A DNA stretch of 64,000 nt. Origin: Sideroxyarcus sp045866275 (GTDB lineage: Bacteria > Pseudomonadota > Gammaproteobacteria > Burkholderiales > Gallionellaceae). Positions 9,639 to 21,933 of the stretch are shown piece by piece. The first letter of the stretch is position 1. Each line of letters opens with the position of its first letter. Below the pieces are notes generated by a model. It did no database searches and was not told where the DNA came from. It worked only from the letters and a program-made list of their open reading frames with translations. Position numbers and translations under genes: made by a program. The DNA lies in NCBI GenBank assembly GCA_045866275.1, contig BAAFRX010000010.1, positions 1-64,000 on the forward strand. Reading direction: 5' to 3'.

Positions 9639-9780
9639 AACATTAAATCGGACTTCTGTGCATCGCAGCTGCCCCCCACTGCAAAAATGAATTCCCGAGG
9701 TTCATTCAGCAAGATAAGACAGCGTTGTACCGGAATTCGTGCATGATAAAATCCGCGCTTAATTTTTAAGCAAAGAATCC

Positions 9781-13632
<3,852 letters not shown>

Positions 13633-13673
13633 CGTAGTAGAATTCACCGAGAAATGAATCGTCAGGAACGTAC

Positions 13674-13919
13674 ATGCCAACGATACGAGAAATTTCCGGC
13701 CCATATCGGCTATTCTTCTTCAGCTTCGATTGCGGCGAACCAAAGCATGTACATGTTCAGCGCAAACGTAAAGTGTGCAAGTTCTGGATGGAGCCGGTTA
13801 CATTAGCCAACAATCATGGATTTTCCCCCGTGGAACTCAACGCGATTCGGCAGCTACTTGAAACCAATCGCACCAAGATAATGGAGGCATGGAATGAACA
13901 CTGTGGCATTAATCGTTGA
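13674..13919 (+). CDS. DUF4160 family protein (putative toxin-antitoxin partner)
   Basis: An 81-residue protein beginning MPTIREISGPYRLFFFS, with the EPKHVHVQR histidine segment characteristic of DUF4160. Genes of this family are usually paired with DUF2442 genes, as here, and are widely predicted to be a small toxin-antitoxin-like module. The biochemical activity is not established. It overlaps the next gene by 26 bp and lies between the intact metH end and a second metH 3' copy, so it looks like transferred cargo. Confidence 0.82.
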   Translation: MPTIREISGPYRLFFFSFDCGEPKHVHVQRKRKVCKFWMEPVTLANNHGFSPVELNAIRQLLETNRTKIMEAWNEHCGINR

Positions 13920-14163
13920 ACCAAAAATTTCAGAGTTGCGCATTACTGAAGCAGAAATTACCGCCTTCCTGATGGATGGACGAACAGTAAGCGTACCGCT
14001 CGCTTGGTCGTGGCGCTTGTCAGAAGCCACACCAGCGCAACGCAATCACTGGGAGATTATCGGCGACGGCATCGGCATCCACTGGCCAGAGATCGACGAA
14101 GACATCAGCATCGAAGGCATGCTGTACGGAACACCTGCGCCAAGGCCGCTAACGCTTGTGTAA
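13894..14163 (+). CDS. DUF2442 family protein
   Basis: An 89-residue protein with the family hallmarks VPLAWSWRL, HWEIIGDGIGIHWP and IDEDISIEGML followed by PAPR. DUF2442 proteins are predicted small DNA-binding or antitoxin-like partners of DUF4160. GGAGG lies 6 bp before the ATG, inside the upstream gene, so translation is coupled. Function is inferred only from pairing. Confidence 0.85.
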   Translation: MNTVALIVEPKISELRITEAEITAFLMDGRTVSVPLAWSWRLSEATPAQRNHWEIIGDGIGIHWPEIDEDISIEGMLYGTPAPRPLTLV

Positions 14164-14196
14164 CGTTGAAACCTGTTGCAATTCCAAATTAGCACA

Positions 14197-14388
14197 GGCA
14201 TCATCCTTACCAACAGCTACGCCATGCTACCCACCGCCGCCGTGAGTGGTTTCTACTTCTCACACCCGCAGGCGCAATACTTCGCCACCGGCAAGGTTGA
14301 CAAAGATCAGGTCGCAGACTATGCCAAGCGCAAGGGATGGACGATGGAACAGGCGGAGCGGTGGTTGGCGCCGTTGTTGAGTTACTAA
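14197..14388 (+). pseudogene. Second, divergent copy of the metH 3' end
   Basis: These 192 bp align without gaps to the last 192 bp of metH (13441-13632), with 23 mismatches (about 88% identity). Only 5 of 63 residues differ, so most changes are synonymous. It keeps the metH stop codon but lacks the rest of the gene. The open frame continues upstream into unrelated sequence only as far as 14176. The pattern means both copies evolved under protein-level selection, that is, as ends of two different functional metH alleles later brought together. Confidence 0.88.
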
Positions 14389-14397
14389 ACAGAAAAT

Positions 14398-15366
14398 ATG
14401 ACACCAGAAGCTTATTCACAGTTGCACAAAATAAAAAATGGTCGCACGCCAGAAGAGCTATTAGACGCCACCAACAAGATACTTGAACTTGGTGTCGCCA
14501 ATCACGAAGTGGCTGACGCAATATTGAAGGCGATAAATGCTGGGAGATATTTCCCCTTGGAAACGATTGCCAAGATCGCAGGGCAATCTAAATCGAAGGA
14601 GCTATATGGGGCAGTAAAGGACAGCCTTGTTTCCGATAAATTTTCGTTGCTCGAACTACACAAGCAAAATTACCCAGACTCAAAAATTGAAGAGCTACTT
14701 TGCGATGAGCTATATCGTGTTGTAGCTGATGACAGCTGGGCTTACTCATTGGTGTATCGAAAAAGTGTGGTGGAATCTTTAAGAGATCATGGCACATTAT
14801 TGGCGCTACCTGTGCTTGAAGCATTGTTGTACGAACTTACACCAAAACTACAAGTGCAAAAAGTTTTGTCAGATGCCATTCCAAAGATTGAAATCGATTG
14901 CGAAGAAGAATTTGTTAATCTTTTGCGCGCGGCAATACATAGCATTAAGAACCGAGATAAACAGCCACTTCAATTTGGGACTAATGACAAAGTTGTAGAA
15001 GATGTATTGGAGTATTTGCAGAAGGCGAAGGATCAACTGTGTCGGGAGGAGTTGGATGAAGCTCTTGGCACTGCACGCAAGGCGGCCGAAGCCATAAGTG
15101 CTGACATATACACGCGCCAAAATATTATTGAAGCGCCAGGGAAAACGTTGAACCTTCAGCAGCGGATAGAAGCTATCAAACCATATATTCCTGATTTGAT
15201 TTACAGCCACCTAAAAGCACTTCAAGTATTCGGCAACATCGGCTCGCATCATCGCGATGAGAACAAACCAAAGCCGACCGATGCTACAGTTAAAGCAGTA
15301 TTAACTCAGCTAGAAGAGTTGCTGGAGTTGTTTAAAAATTTTCGAGGAATAAATTGCTCGAAATAA
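14398..15366 (+). CDS. Uncharacterised protein with possible HEPN/DUF4145-like C-terminus
   Basis: A 322-residue soluble protein of unknown function with no signal peptide or membrane segment. Residues 1-180 are helical, repeat-like and acidic. The C-terminal third (from about residue 195) reads as a helical bundle with REELDEALGTARKAAEAI and, later, VFGNIGSHHRDE. That layout recalls DUF4145/HEPN-like domains, but the similarity is weak and judged by eye. The gene is clearly more AT-rich than its neighbours, with frequent AAA, ATA and TTA codons. It starts 10 bp after the metH fragment. Composition and position suggest horizontal acquisition. Confidence 0.75.
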   Translation: MTPEAYSQLHKIKNGRTPEELLDATNKILELGVANHEVADAILKAINAGRYFPLETIAKIAGQSKSKELYGAVKDSLVSDKFSLLELHKQNYPDSKIEELLCDELYRVVADDSWAYSLVYRKSVVESLRDHGTLLALPVLEALLYELTPKLQVQKVLSDAIPKIEIDCEEEFVNLLRAAIHSIKNRDKQPLQFGTNDKVVEDVLEYLQKAKDQLCREELDEALGTARKAAEAISADIYTRQNIIEAPGKTLNLQQRIEAIKPYIPDLIYSHLKALQVFGNIGSHHRDENKPKPTDATVKAVLTQLEELLELFKNFRGINCSK

Positions 15367-15397
15367 TCGCTACACCCACATCAAAGGAAATCAGTTC

Positions 15398-15799
15398 ATG
15401 ACCACCCTCATCAAAACCGACACCCAACTGGGCGAAGGCGCAACAGCCCAAGCCGGACAAACCGTCATCGTGCATTACACCGGCTGGCTCTTTGACGAGA
15501 GCGCACCGGAGAACAAGGGCGCGAAGTTCGACAGTTCGCTCGATCGAAACGAGCCGTTCGACTTTCCGCTCGGTGGCGGGCGCGTGATCAAGGGTTGGGA
15601 CGAGGGCGTGCAGGGCATGAAGGAAGGCGGAACTCGCACACTGGTGATCCCGCCAGAGATGGGCTATGGCCCGCGCGGGGCGGGTGGCGTGATCCCGCCG
15701 AATGCGACGCTGGTGTTCGATGTGAAGCTGCTCAAGGTCATCAAGACCGACATGGTGGATACCAAGATGGGTGAGTGTGAAGAGGCGCAAGAAGGCTAA
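15398..15799 (+). CDS. FKBP-type peptidyl-prolyl isomerase (first half of a tandem)
   Basis: A cytosolic FKBP domain (residues about 5-113) with the family motifs VIVHYTGWL, KFDSSLDR, VIKGWDEGVQGM, LVIPPEMGYG and GVIPPNATLVFDV. It catalyses proline cis-trans isomerisation. The last 20 residues (KTDMVDTKMGECEEAQEG) do not belong to this domain. They match the N-terminal strand of the next FKBP domain, compare KTDTQLGEGATAQAG at the start of this protein. An AAGGAAA Shine-Dalgarno sequence precedes the ATG. The TAA at 15797 is in frame with the following FKBP segment. Confidence 0.9.
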   Translation: MTTLIKTDTQLGEGATAQAGQTVIVHYTGWLFDESAPENKGAKFDSSLDRNEPFDFPLGGGRVIKGWDEGVQGMKEGGTRTLVIPPEMGYGPRGAGGVIPPNATLVFDVKLLKVIKTDMVDTKMGECEEAQEG

Positions 15800-15802
15800 C
15801 AC

Positions 15803-16084
15803 GTGACGGTGCATTACACCGGTTGGTTGTTCGACAAGAATGCAGCAGACAACAAGGGCACGAAGTTCGACAGCTCGCGCGACCGCGACGAACCGTTCGA
15901 TTTCCCGCTCGGCATGGGCCAGGTCATCCAAGGTTGGGACATGGGCGTGCAAGGCATGAAGGTGGGCGGTCAACGCACCTTGGTTATCCCGCCTGAGATG
16001 GGTTATGGCCGTCGCGGTGCGGGCGGCGTGATCCCCGGCAATGCGACCTTGCTATTCGAGGTTGAACTTCTCGAAGTGAACTGA
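15803..16084 (+). CDS. FKBP-type peptidyl-prolyl isomerase domain (second half of a tandem)
   Basis: Ninety-three residues with VTVHYTGWL, KFDSSRDR, VIQGWDMGVQGM, LVIPPEMGYG and GVIPGNATLLFEV: an FKBP domain lacking only its first strand. That strand is encoded before the TAA of the upstream frame. The only start is GTG at 15803, 3 bp after that stop, with GAAGG a few bases upstream, so reinitiation is possible. It may be a translated separate domain or the tail of a disrupted two-domain FKBP. Its 3' end overlaps the opposite-strand YkgJ-like gene by 82 bp. Confidence 0.7.
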   Translation: MTVHYTGWLFDKNAADNKGTKFDSSRDRDEPFDFPLGMGQVIQGWDMGVQGMKVGGQRTLVIPPEMGYGRRGAGGVIPGNATLLFEVELLEVN

Positions 16085-16359
16085 TGCGCTGAATGCGCCT
16101 GCATTGTCGGGCGCGTGGCCAGTTCCAGTTCGTTCAGCCACGCCAGCGCGTGTTCACGCGATGCGCCGCACATCTCGGCAGAAGGCTGCAACCCGCCGCA
16201 GAAAGCGGGCCGCTCTGGCTGGCCGAACACCTTGCAGCGCAACTCGCCATCCAGTTGCACGCACGGCACCCCGGCGGGCTTGCCATTCGGCATGCCGGGC
16301 AGGGGCGAGGTGATGGAAGGCGCGATGCAGCAGGCGGCGCAGGAGGGACGGCAGTTCAT
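16003..16359 (-). CDS. YkgJ-family cysteine cluster protein
   Basis: A 118-residue protein with the N-terminal cysteine pattern CRPSCAACC and later VPCVQLDG, LRCKVFG, FCGGLQPS and MCG. This is the arrangement of the YkgJ/UPF0153 family, presumed to bind a metal or Fe-S cluster. Its function is not known. The conserved part ends near WLNELELAT. The remaining ~30 residues are S/P/R-rich and antisense to the FKBP gene, so they may be a run-on extension. It lies just downstream of thiC on the same strand. Confidence 0.8.
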   Translation of the reverse strand: MNCRPSCAACCIAPSITSPLPGMPNGKPAGVPCVQLDGELRCKVFGQPERPAFCGGLQPSAEMCGASREHALAWLNELELATRPTMQAHSAHQFTSRSSTSNSKVALPGITPPAPRRP

Positions 16360-16394
16360 GGTGCGAAATTATATCCGCGCCAGTCCGAAGCTCA

Positions 16395-18266
<1,872 letters not shown>

Positions 18267-18269
18267 TGT

Positions 18270-18312
18270 GATGCTCCAAAAATTAGCGGGGAGCATCGGA
18301 AGAATGCTTCCC
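18270..18312 (-). promoter_or_regulatory. thiC expression platform: two mutually exclusive hairpins
   Basis: On the minus strand, GATGCTCC (18290-18297) can pair perfectly with GGAGCATC (18270-18277), which contains the thiC Shine-Dalgarno sequence. An overlapping segment (18288-18296) can instead pair with GGGAAGCAT (18304-18312), the 3' end of the TPP aptamer. TPP binding would lock the aptamer end and free the sequestering arm, so translation would be off when thiamine pyrophosphate is present. Confidence 0.75.
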
Positions 18313-18392
18313 TACGACGGCATGACCCGTACAGGTTCAAAGGGTGTGTCTCACTGCCGCGACTTGATTTATCGGGCAGACCCCTAGCGAGG
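18306..18392 (-). ncRNA. TPP (THI-box) riboswitch
   Basis: Read on the minus strand, the leader has the conserved thi-box elements in order: GGGGTCTGCC, then CAGTGAGA, then ACCCTTTGAACCTG, and finally the CATGCCGTCGTAGGGAA end. Position immediately upstream of thiC agrees. No other gene is present in 18267-18582. The remaining ~190 bp towards comM hold no feature I can support. Confidence 0.95.
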
Positions 18393-18582
18393 AACGCAAG
18401 GTACTGGAAACAGGGGAGAAAGACAAGCCAAAACAGGCGCATGCCCTTGCATGAGCAACGGCTATATGCGCGTGCCGTGCACGTTGATGTAGCGAATTAA
18501 GCGCGGCGGTGAAACCGAAAGTAGCGGTTGCGGCCGCCAGTTTTTTGATCGCACTCAACATGACGCGGCACCCCGTGCCTGT

Positions 18583-20073
18583 TCAGAGATTCATCCGGCG
18601 ATATTGGATGGCCTCGGCAATATGCCGGGTGGCGATGTCATTCGCATTTTCAAGATCGGCAATGGTGCGAGCGACTTTGAGAATGCGGTGATAGGCACGG
18701 GCGGATAGGTTCAAGCGGGTGATGGCCTGACGCAGCAGGGCTTCGCCTTGCGCATCGGGCGCGCACCAGGTGTCGATCTCGGTCACGGAGAGTTGCGCGT
18801 TCGGTTTGCCCTGCCGTGCCAGTTGGCGTTGCCGCGCCGCTTCCACGCGCACTTGAATAGCGCTGCTACTTTCGCCATCGGATTGTTTCGACAAATCTTC
18901 CTGCGGCACGGCGGGGACTTCAATCTGAATATCGATGCGGTCCAGCAGCGGGCCGGAAATCTTGCCGCGATAGCGCGCCACCTGGTCCGGGGTGCAGCGG
19001 CATTTGCCGTTGAAATGTCCCAGATAGCCGCAGGGGCACGGGTTCATTGCGGCAAGCAACTGGAACTGCGCCTTGAAATCGGCGCGCCGCGCGGCGCGCG
19101 AGATGGTGATGTGTCCGCTCTCCAGCGGCTCGCGCAACACCTCCAGCACCTTGCGATCGAACTCCGGCAACTCATCCAGAAACAACACGCCGTGCATCGC
19201 CACCGAAATCTCGCCCGGACGCGGGTTGCTGCCGCCGCCAACCAGCGCCACCGCGCTCGCGGTGTGATGCGGCGCACGGTAGGGGCGGCGTTTCCAGTTC
19301 ACGATTTCGAACTGGCCTCCCAGGGATTGCATGGCGGCGGACTCCAGCGCTTCCTGTTGCGTCATCTGCGGCAGGATGCCGGGGAAGCGCGCCGCCAGCA
19401 TGCTTTTGCCGGTGCCGGGCGGGCCGGACATCAGCACGGAATGTCCGCCTGCCGCGGCGATCTCCAGCGCACGCTTGGAAGCTGTCTGACCTTTTACTTC
19501 CTTCATGTCGGGGTAGTTCGGCGCGACACCTTCGGTCTGCGGAATGAAGCGCGTCAGCAGTTCGCGCCCGGTCAGATGCGCGGCCACCTGCAACAAGGAT
19601 TTCGCCGGATACACCACGGCATCCTGTACCAGCGCCGCTTCGGGAGCGTTCACGGCAGGCAGAATGAAGGCGCGGCCAGAATCGGCGGCGCGGTAGGTCA
19701 TCGCCAGCGCGCCGCGGATCGGGCGCAGCTCGCCGGTCAGGGCGAGCTCTCCGGCAAATTCGTATTCGTTCAGCCGGTTGGCGGGGATCTGGCCGGATGC
19801 CGCGAGGATCCCCAGCGCGATCGGCAGATCGAAACGCCCGCTTTCCTTGGGCAGATCGGCCGGCGCGAGGTTGACGGTGATACGCCGCGCGGGAAATTCG
19901 AACTGGCAGTTTTGCAAGGCCGCGCGCACGCGATCCTTGCTCTCTTTCACTTCCGCCTCGGGGAGGCCGACGAGGGTGAACTGGGGCAGCCCGTTGGCCA
20001 GGTGCACTTCCACCGTGACCTGCGCCGCCTCCATGCCGGACAGGGCGCGGCTGTAGAGAACGGCGAGCCCCAT
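18583..20073 (-). CDS. comM: ComM/YifB family Mg-chelatase-like AAA+ helicase
   Basis: A 496-residue protein. It has an N-terminal Lon-protease-like domain (MGLAVLYSRALSGMEAAQV, ANGLPQFTLVGLPEAEVKE), a central AAA+ Mg-chelatase core with Walker A GPPGTGKS and Walker B FLDELPEF, the cysteine stretch NPCPCGYLG, and a C-terminal lid ending RAYHRILKVARTIADLE. ComM promotes branch migration during natural transformation. The start at 20073 is set by homology. The frame runs open upstream without conserved sequence. ubiK is 46 bp upstream on the same strand. Confidence 0.95.
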   Translation of the reverse strand: MGLAVLYSRALSGMEAAQVTVEVHLANGLPQFTLVGLPEAEVKESKDRVRAALQNCQFEFPARRITVNLAPADLPKESGRFDLPIALGILAASGQIPANRLNEYEFAGELALTGELRPIRGALAMTYRAADSGRAFILPAVNAPEAALVQDAVVYPAKSLLQVAAHLTGRELLTRFIPQTEGVAPNYPDMKEVKGQTASKRALEIAAAGGHSVLMSGPPGTGKSMLAARFPGILPQMTQQEALESAAMQSLGGQFEIVNWKRRPYRAPHHTASAVALVGGGSNPRPGEISVAMHGVLFLDELPEFDRKVLEVLREPLESGHITISRAARRADFKAQFQLLAAMNPCPCGYLGHFNGKCRCTPDQVARYRGKISGPLLDRIDIQIEVPAVPQEDLSKQSDGESSSAIQVRVEAARQRQLARQGKPNAQLSVTEIDTWCAPDAQGEALLRQAITRLNLSARAYHRILKVARTIADLENANDIATRHIAEAIQYRRMNL

Positions 20074-20119
20074 CAGTCTTCCGTTCCGGCGCAGACGTGA
20101 AGGGCGGGGTAGTTGCGCA

Positions 20120-20332
20120 TTACTGCCGGGCTTCCAGTTCAGCCAGGCGCGCTTCCAGTTTGTCCTGGCGCGCCGCCAGCACTTCATACTCTTCGCGCGT
20201 GACCAGATCGAGCTTGGAGAATCCCTGTGCCAGCAGCGCACGGGCGTTCTTCTCGAAGTCTTTGGCCGGGCTGTTGGCCACAGCCTCACTTAGTTTCGAT
20301 GACATTTCTTCAAAGAATTTCGTGTTCAACAT
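20120..20332 (-). CDS. ubiK: Ubiquinone biosynthesis accessory factor UbiK (YqiC/BMFP)
   Basis: A 70-residue protein starting MLNTKFFEEMSSKLSE, with an amphipathic N-terminal helix and a C-terminal coiled coil (LDLVTREEYEVLAARQDKLE). This is the signature of the membrane-fusogenic UbiK family, which assists UbiJ and the aerobic ubiquinone complex. GAGGGGA lies before the ATG at 20332. The frame extends further upstream but without conserved residues. Confidence 0.92.
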   Translation of the reverse strand: MLNTKFFEEMSSKLSEAVANSPAKDFEKNARALLAQGFSKLDLVTREEYEVLAARQDKLEARLAELEARQ

Positions 20333-20567
20333 TGTGCTTCCCCTCTGATTAACGGTGTCTGGCAGTGTACCAGCCACGCCCGGCCATACCAACACGGCGG
20401 GCGCAGCCCTCCGGCGGGGGAGAAGCCGCAAGGCCGTTGCCGTTTCGGTCTAACGCGCTTTGCGCATGAGCCTCAACCGCAACCCCGTCGTCCTGCAATC
20501 AACAGACCCCGTCATAAGCAGCGATGTGTCCACTTGCGGCCCGGGTTGATTTCACCCGTAGCGCATC

Positions 20568-20582
20568 GCACCAGAGCGGTGC
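20568..20582. promoter_or_regulatory. NtrC (NR-I) binding site
   Basis: GCACC-N5-GGTGC is a perfect match to the symmetric NtrC consensus, flanked by C and G that extend the symmetry. A weaker half site (GGTGC at 20609-20613) is centred about 31 bp downstream, three helical turns away. Both lie roughly 70-110 bp upstream of the sigma-54 promoter, the normal enhancer position. Apart from these sites and the sigma-54 promoter, nothing else was seen in the intergenic stretch 20333-20750. Confidence 0.85.
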
Positions 20583-20678
20583 GCCTGCGCCATGCCGCGC
20601 GCGCTACCGGTGCATTCCGTTTTTTTCAATGGGCGACTTAAACCCAACGAAAGCCTGTCCTTATCGAGTTTACAGGAG

Positions 20679-20695
20679 TTGGCACGGTAGCTGCT
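20679..20695 (+). promoter_or_regulatory. Sigma-54 promoter for the porin-glnK-amtB unit
   Basis: TTGGCACG-N4-CTGCT matches the -24/-12 consensus (TGGCAC-N5-TTGCW), with exact GG and GC invariant dinucleotides at the correct 10-bp spacing. It lies about 55 bp before the porin-like gene start. With the upstream NtrC site it implies induction under nitrogen limitation. Confidence 0.88.
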
Positions 20696-20750
20696 TAATG
20701 TTGGGCGTGGATACTTTTATCCCGCTTTGAAACCTAACGAAGGAAATACC

Positions 20751-21491
20751 ATGTTGAAGAAAAAACTGCTCGTTGCCGCTCTGGTTGCTGCGTTCGCTGC
20801 GCCTGCCATGGCTGAAGAAGCCTCTCCCTTCAGCGCAAACGTGAGCATCACCTCCGATTATCTGTACCGTGGCATCTCGCAAACCGGTAGGGGCCCCGCC
20901 ATTCAAGGCGGCTTCGACTATGCGCATCCCAGCGGCTTGTATGCGGGTGTATGGGGTTCCAGCATCAGCTGGTTGCAGGATGCGGGCATCGCCACCCATG
21001 CCAGCACGGAACTGGATACCTATGCCGGCTACAAGGGGGCGGTGGGCGACATCGCTTATGATGCGGGATTCTTGCGCTACAACTATCCGGGGGACTACGC
21101 GGGCAACACCAAGGCCAACACCAATGAACTCTACGGTGCGGTCAGTTATTCCATCATAACCGCCAAGCTCTCCTATTCGCTCGGTGACACCTTCGGCGTG
21201 AATGATGCCGCAGGTACTGTGTATTACGAGTTGAATGCTTCATATGCGCTGGAGGAGCTGGGACTCTCGCTCGGTGCACATCTGGGGCGCCAGGATTACA
21301 AGGGCAGTAATGCAGGAGCCGGGGCAACCAACCTGAGCTACACGGACTACAAGTTGAGTGCCAGCAAAGATGTGGGCGGTTATGTGTTGGGCCTTGCGTT
21401 CAGCGACACCAATGCCAGTGCGGCGTACACCGTCCTCAACAAGAAACTGGGCAAGAGCACGGTTGTCGCTTCCCTGAGTCACTCATTTTGA
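20751..21491 (+). CDS. TorF family putative porin (outer-membrane protein)
   Basis: A 246-residue exported beta-barrel protein. The signal peptide is MLKKKLLVAALVAAFAAPAMAEE, with cleavage after AMA. The mature part begins with FSANVSITSDYLYRGISQT, typical of the Gcw_chp/TorF family, and ends in an aromatic-terminated strand (SLSHSF). The ATG at 20751 has GAAGGAAA upstream and leaves a sensible signal peptide. The gene sits between a sigma-54/NtrC promoter and glnK-amtB. A role in nitrogen-compound passage across the outer membrane is therefore likely but unproven. Confidence 0.88.
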   Translation: MLKKKLLVAALVAAFAAPAMAEEASPFSANVSITSDYLYRGISQTGRGPAIQGGFDYAHPSGLYAGVWGSSISWLQDAGIATHASTELDTYAGYKGAVGDIAYDAGFLRYNYPGDYAGNTKANTNELYGAVSYSIITAKLSYSLGDTFGVNDAAGTVYYELNASYALEELGLSLGAHLGRQDYKGSNAGAGATNLSYTDYKLSASKDVGGYVLGLAFSDTNASAAYTVLNKKLGKSTVVASLSHSF

Positions 21492-21520
21492 GTCGCTTGT
21501 TCTCAACGTAATTCCTTCCC

Positions 21521-21551
21521 TTTACCCCTCCTCCCTCGGGAGAGGGGTAAA
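21521..21551. repeat. Intergenic REP-like palindrome
   Basis: TTTACCCCTC and GAGGGGTAAA arms surround a CCCTCGGGAG core between the porin-like gene and glnK. The CCCTC/GAGGG composition is akin to the repeats embedded in metH and in the wbpM-like gene. It could form a strong RNA hairpin reducing downstream expression, or stabilise the porin mRNA 3' end. Confidence 0.65.
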
Positions 21552-21584
21552 GCGTAAAGGCAACGTTCAATTCTGGAGATAAAG

Positions 21585-21923
21585 ATGAAAATGGTCACTG
21601 CAATCATCAAGCCGTTCAAGCTGGACGAAGTGCGCGAAGCACTGTCCGCGATGGATGTGCAAGGCATCACCGTCACCGAAGTCAAAGGTTTCGGTCGCCA
21701 AAAGGGCCACACCGAGTTGTATCGCGGTGCGGAATATGTGGTGGACTTCCTGCCCAAGATCAAGCTGGAAGCCGCCATCAAGGACGAGCAACTGGATCGC
21801 GTGATCGAGGCAATCGAAAAAGCCTCCCAGACCGGCAAGATCGGCGACGGCAAGATCTTCGTATCCGACCTCGAGCAAGTGATCCGTATCCGCACCGGCG
21901 AAGTCGGTCCCGAAGCCCTTTAA
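21585..21923 (+). CDS. glnK: Nitrogen regulatory protein P-II (GlnK/GlnB)
   Basis: A 112-residue trimeric signal protein that senses ATP/ADP and 2-oxoglutarate and binds AmtB. The T-loop contains Y51 (GAEYVVDFLPK), the uridylylation site, and ends the B-loop with TGKIGDGKIF. The C-terminal RIRTGEVGPEAL is standard. GGAG lies before the ATG. It is 10 bp upstream of amtB, and linkage to amtB favours the name glnK. Confidence 0.95.
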   Translation: MKMVTAIIKPFKLDEVREALSAMDVQGITVTEVKGFGRQKGHTELYRGAEYVVDFLPKIKLEAAIKDEQLDRVIEAIEKASQTGKIGDGKIFVSDLEQVIRIRTGEVGPEAL

Positions 21924-21933
21924 GGAGAGCATG

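Noticed and set aside
13674..15366. Integrative element using the metH 3' end as attachment site
   Set aside because: The duplicated metH end resembles this, but there is no integrase and the repeat is 192 bp with 12% divergence, too long and too different for an att core. Homologous recombination with foreign DNA fits better.
18337..18561. 75-codon minus-strand frame in the thiC leader
   Set aside because: It runs through the TPP riboswitch aptamer, whose conserved RNA elements explain the sequence.
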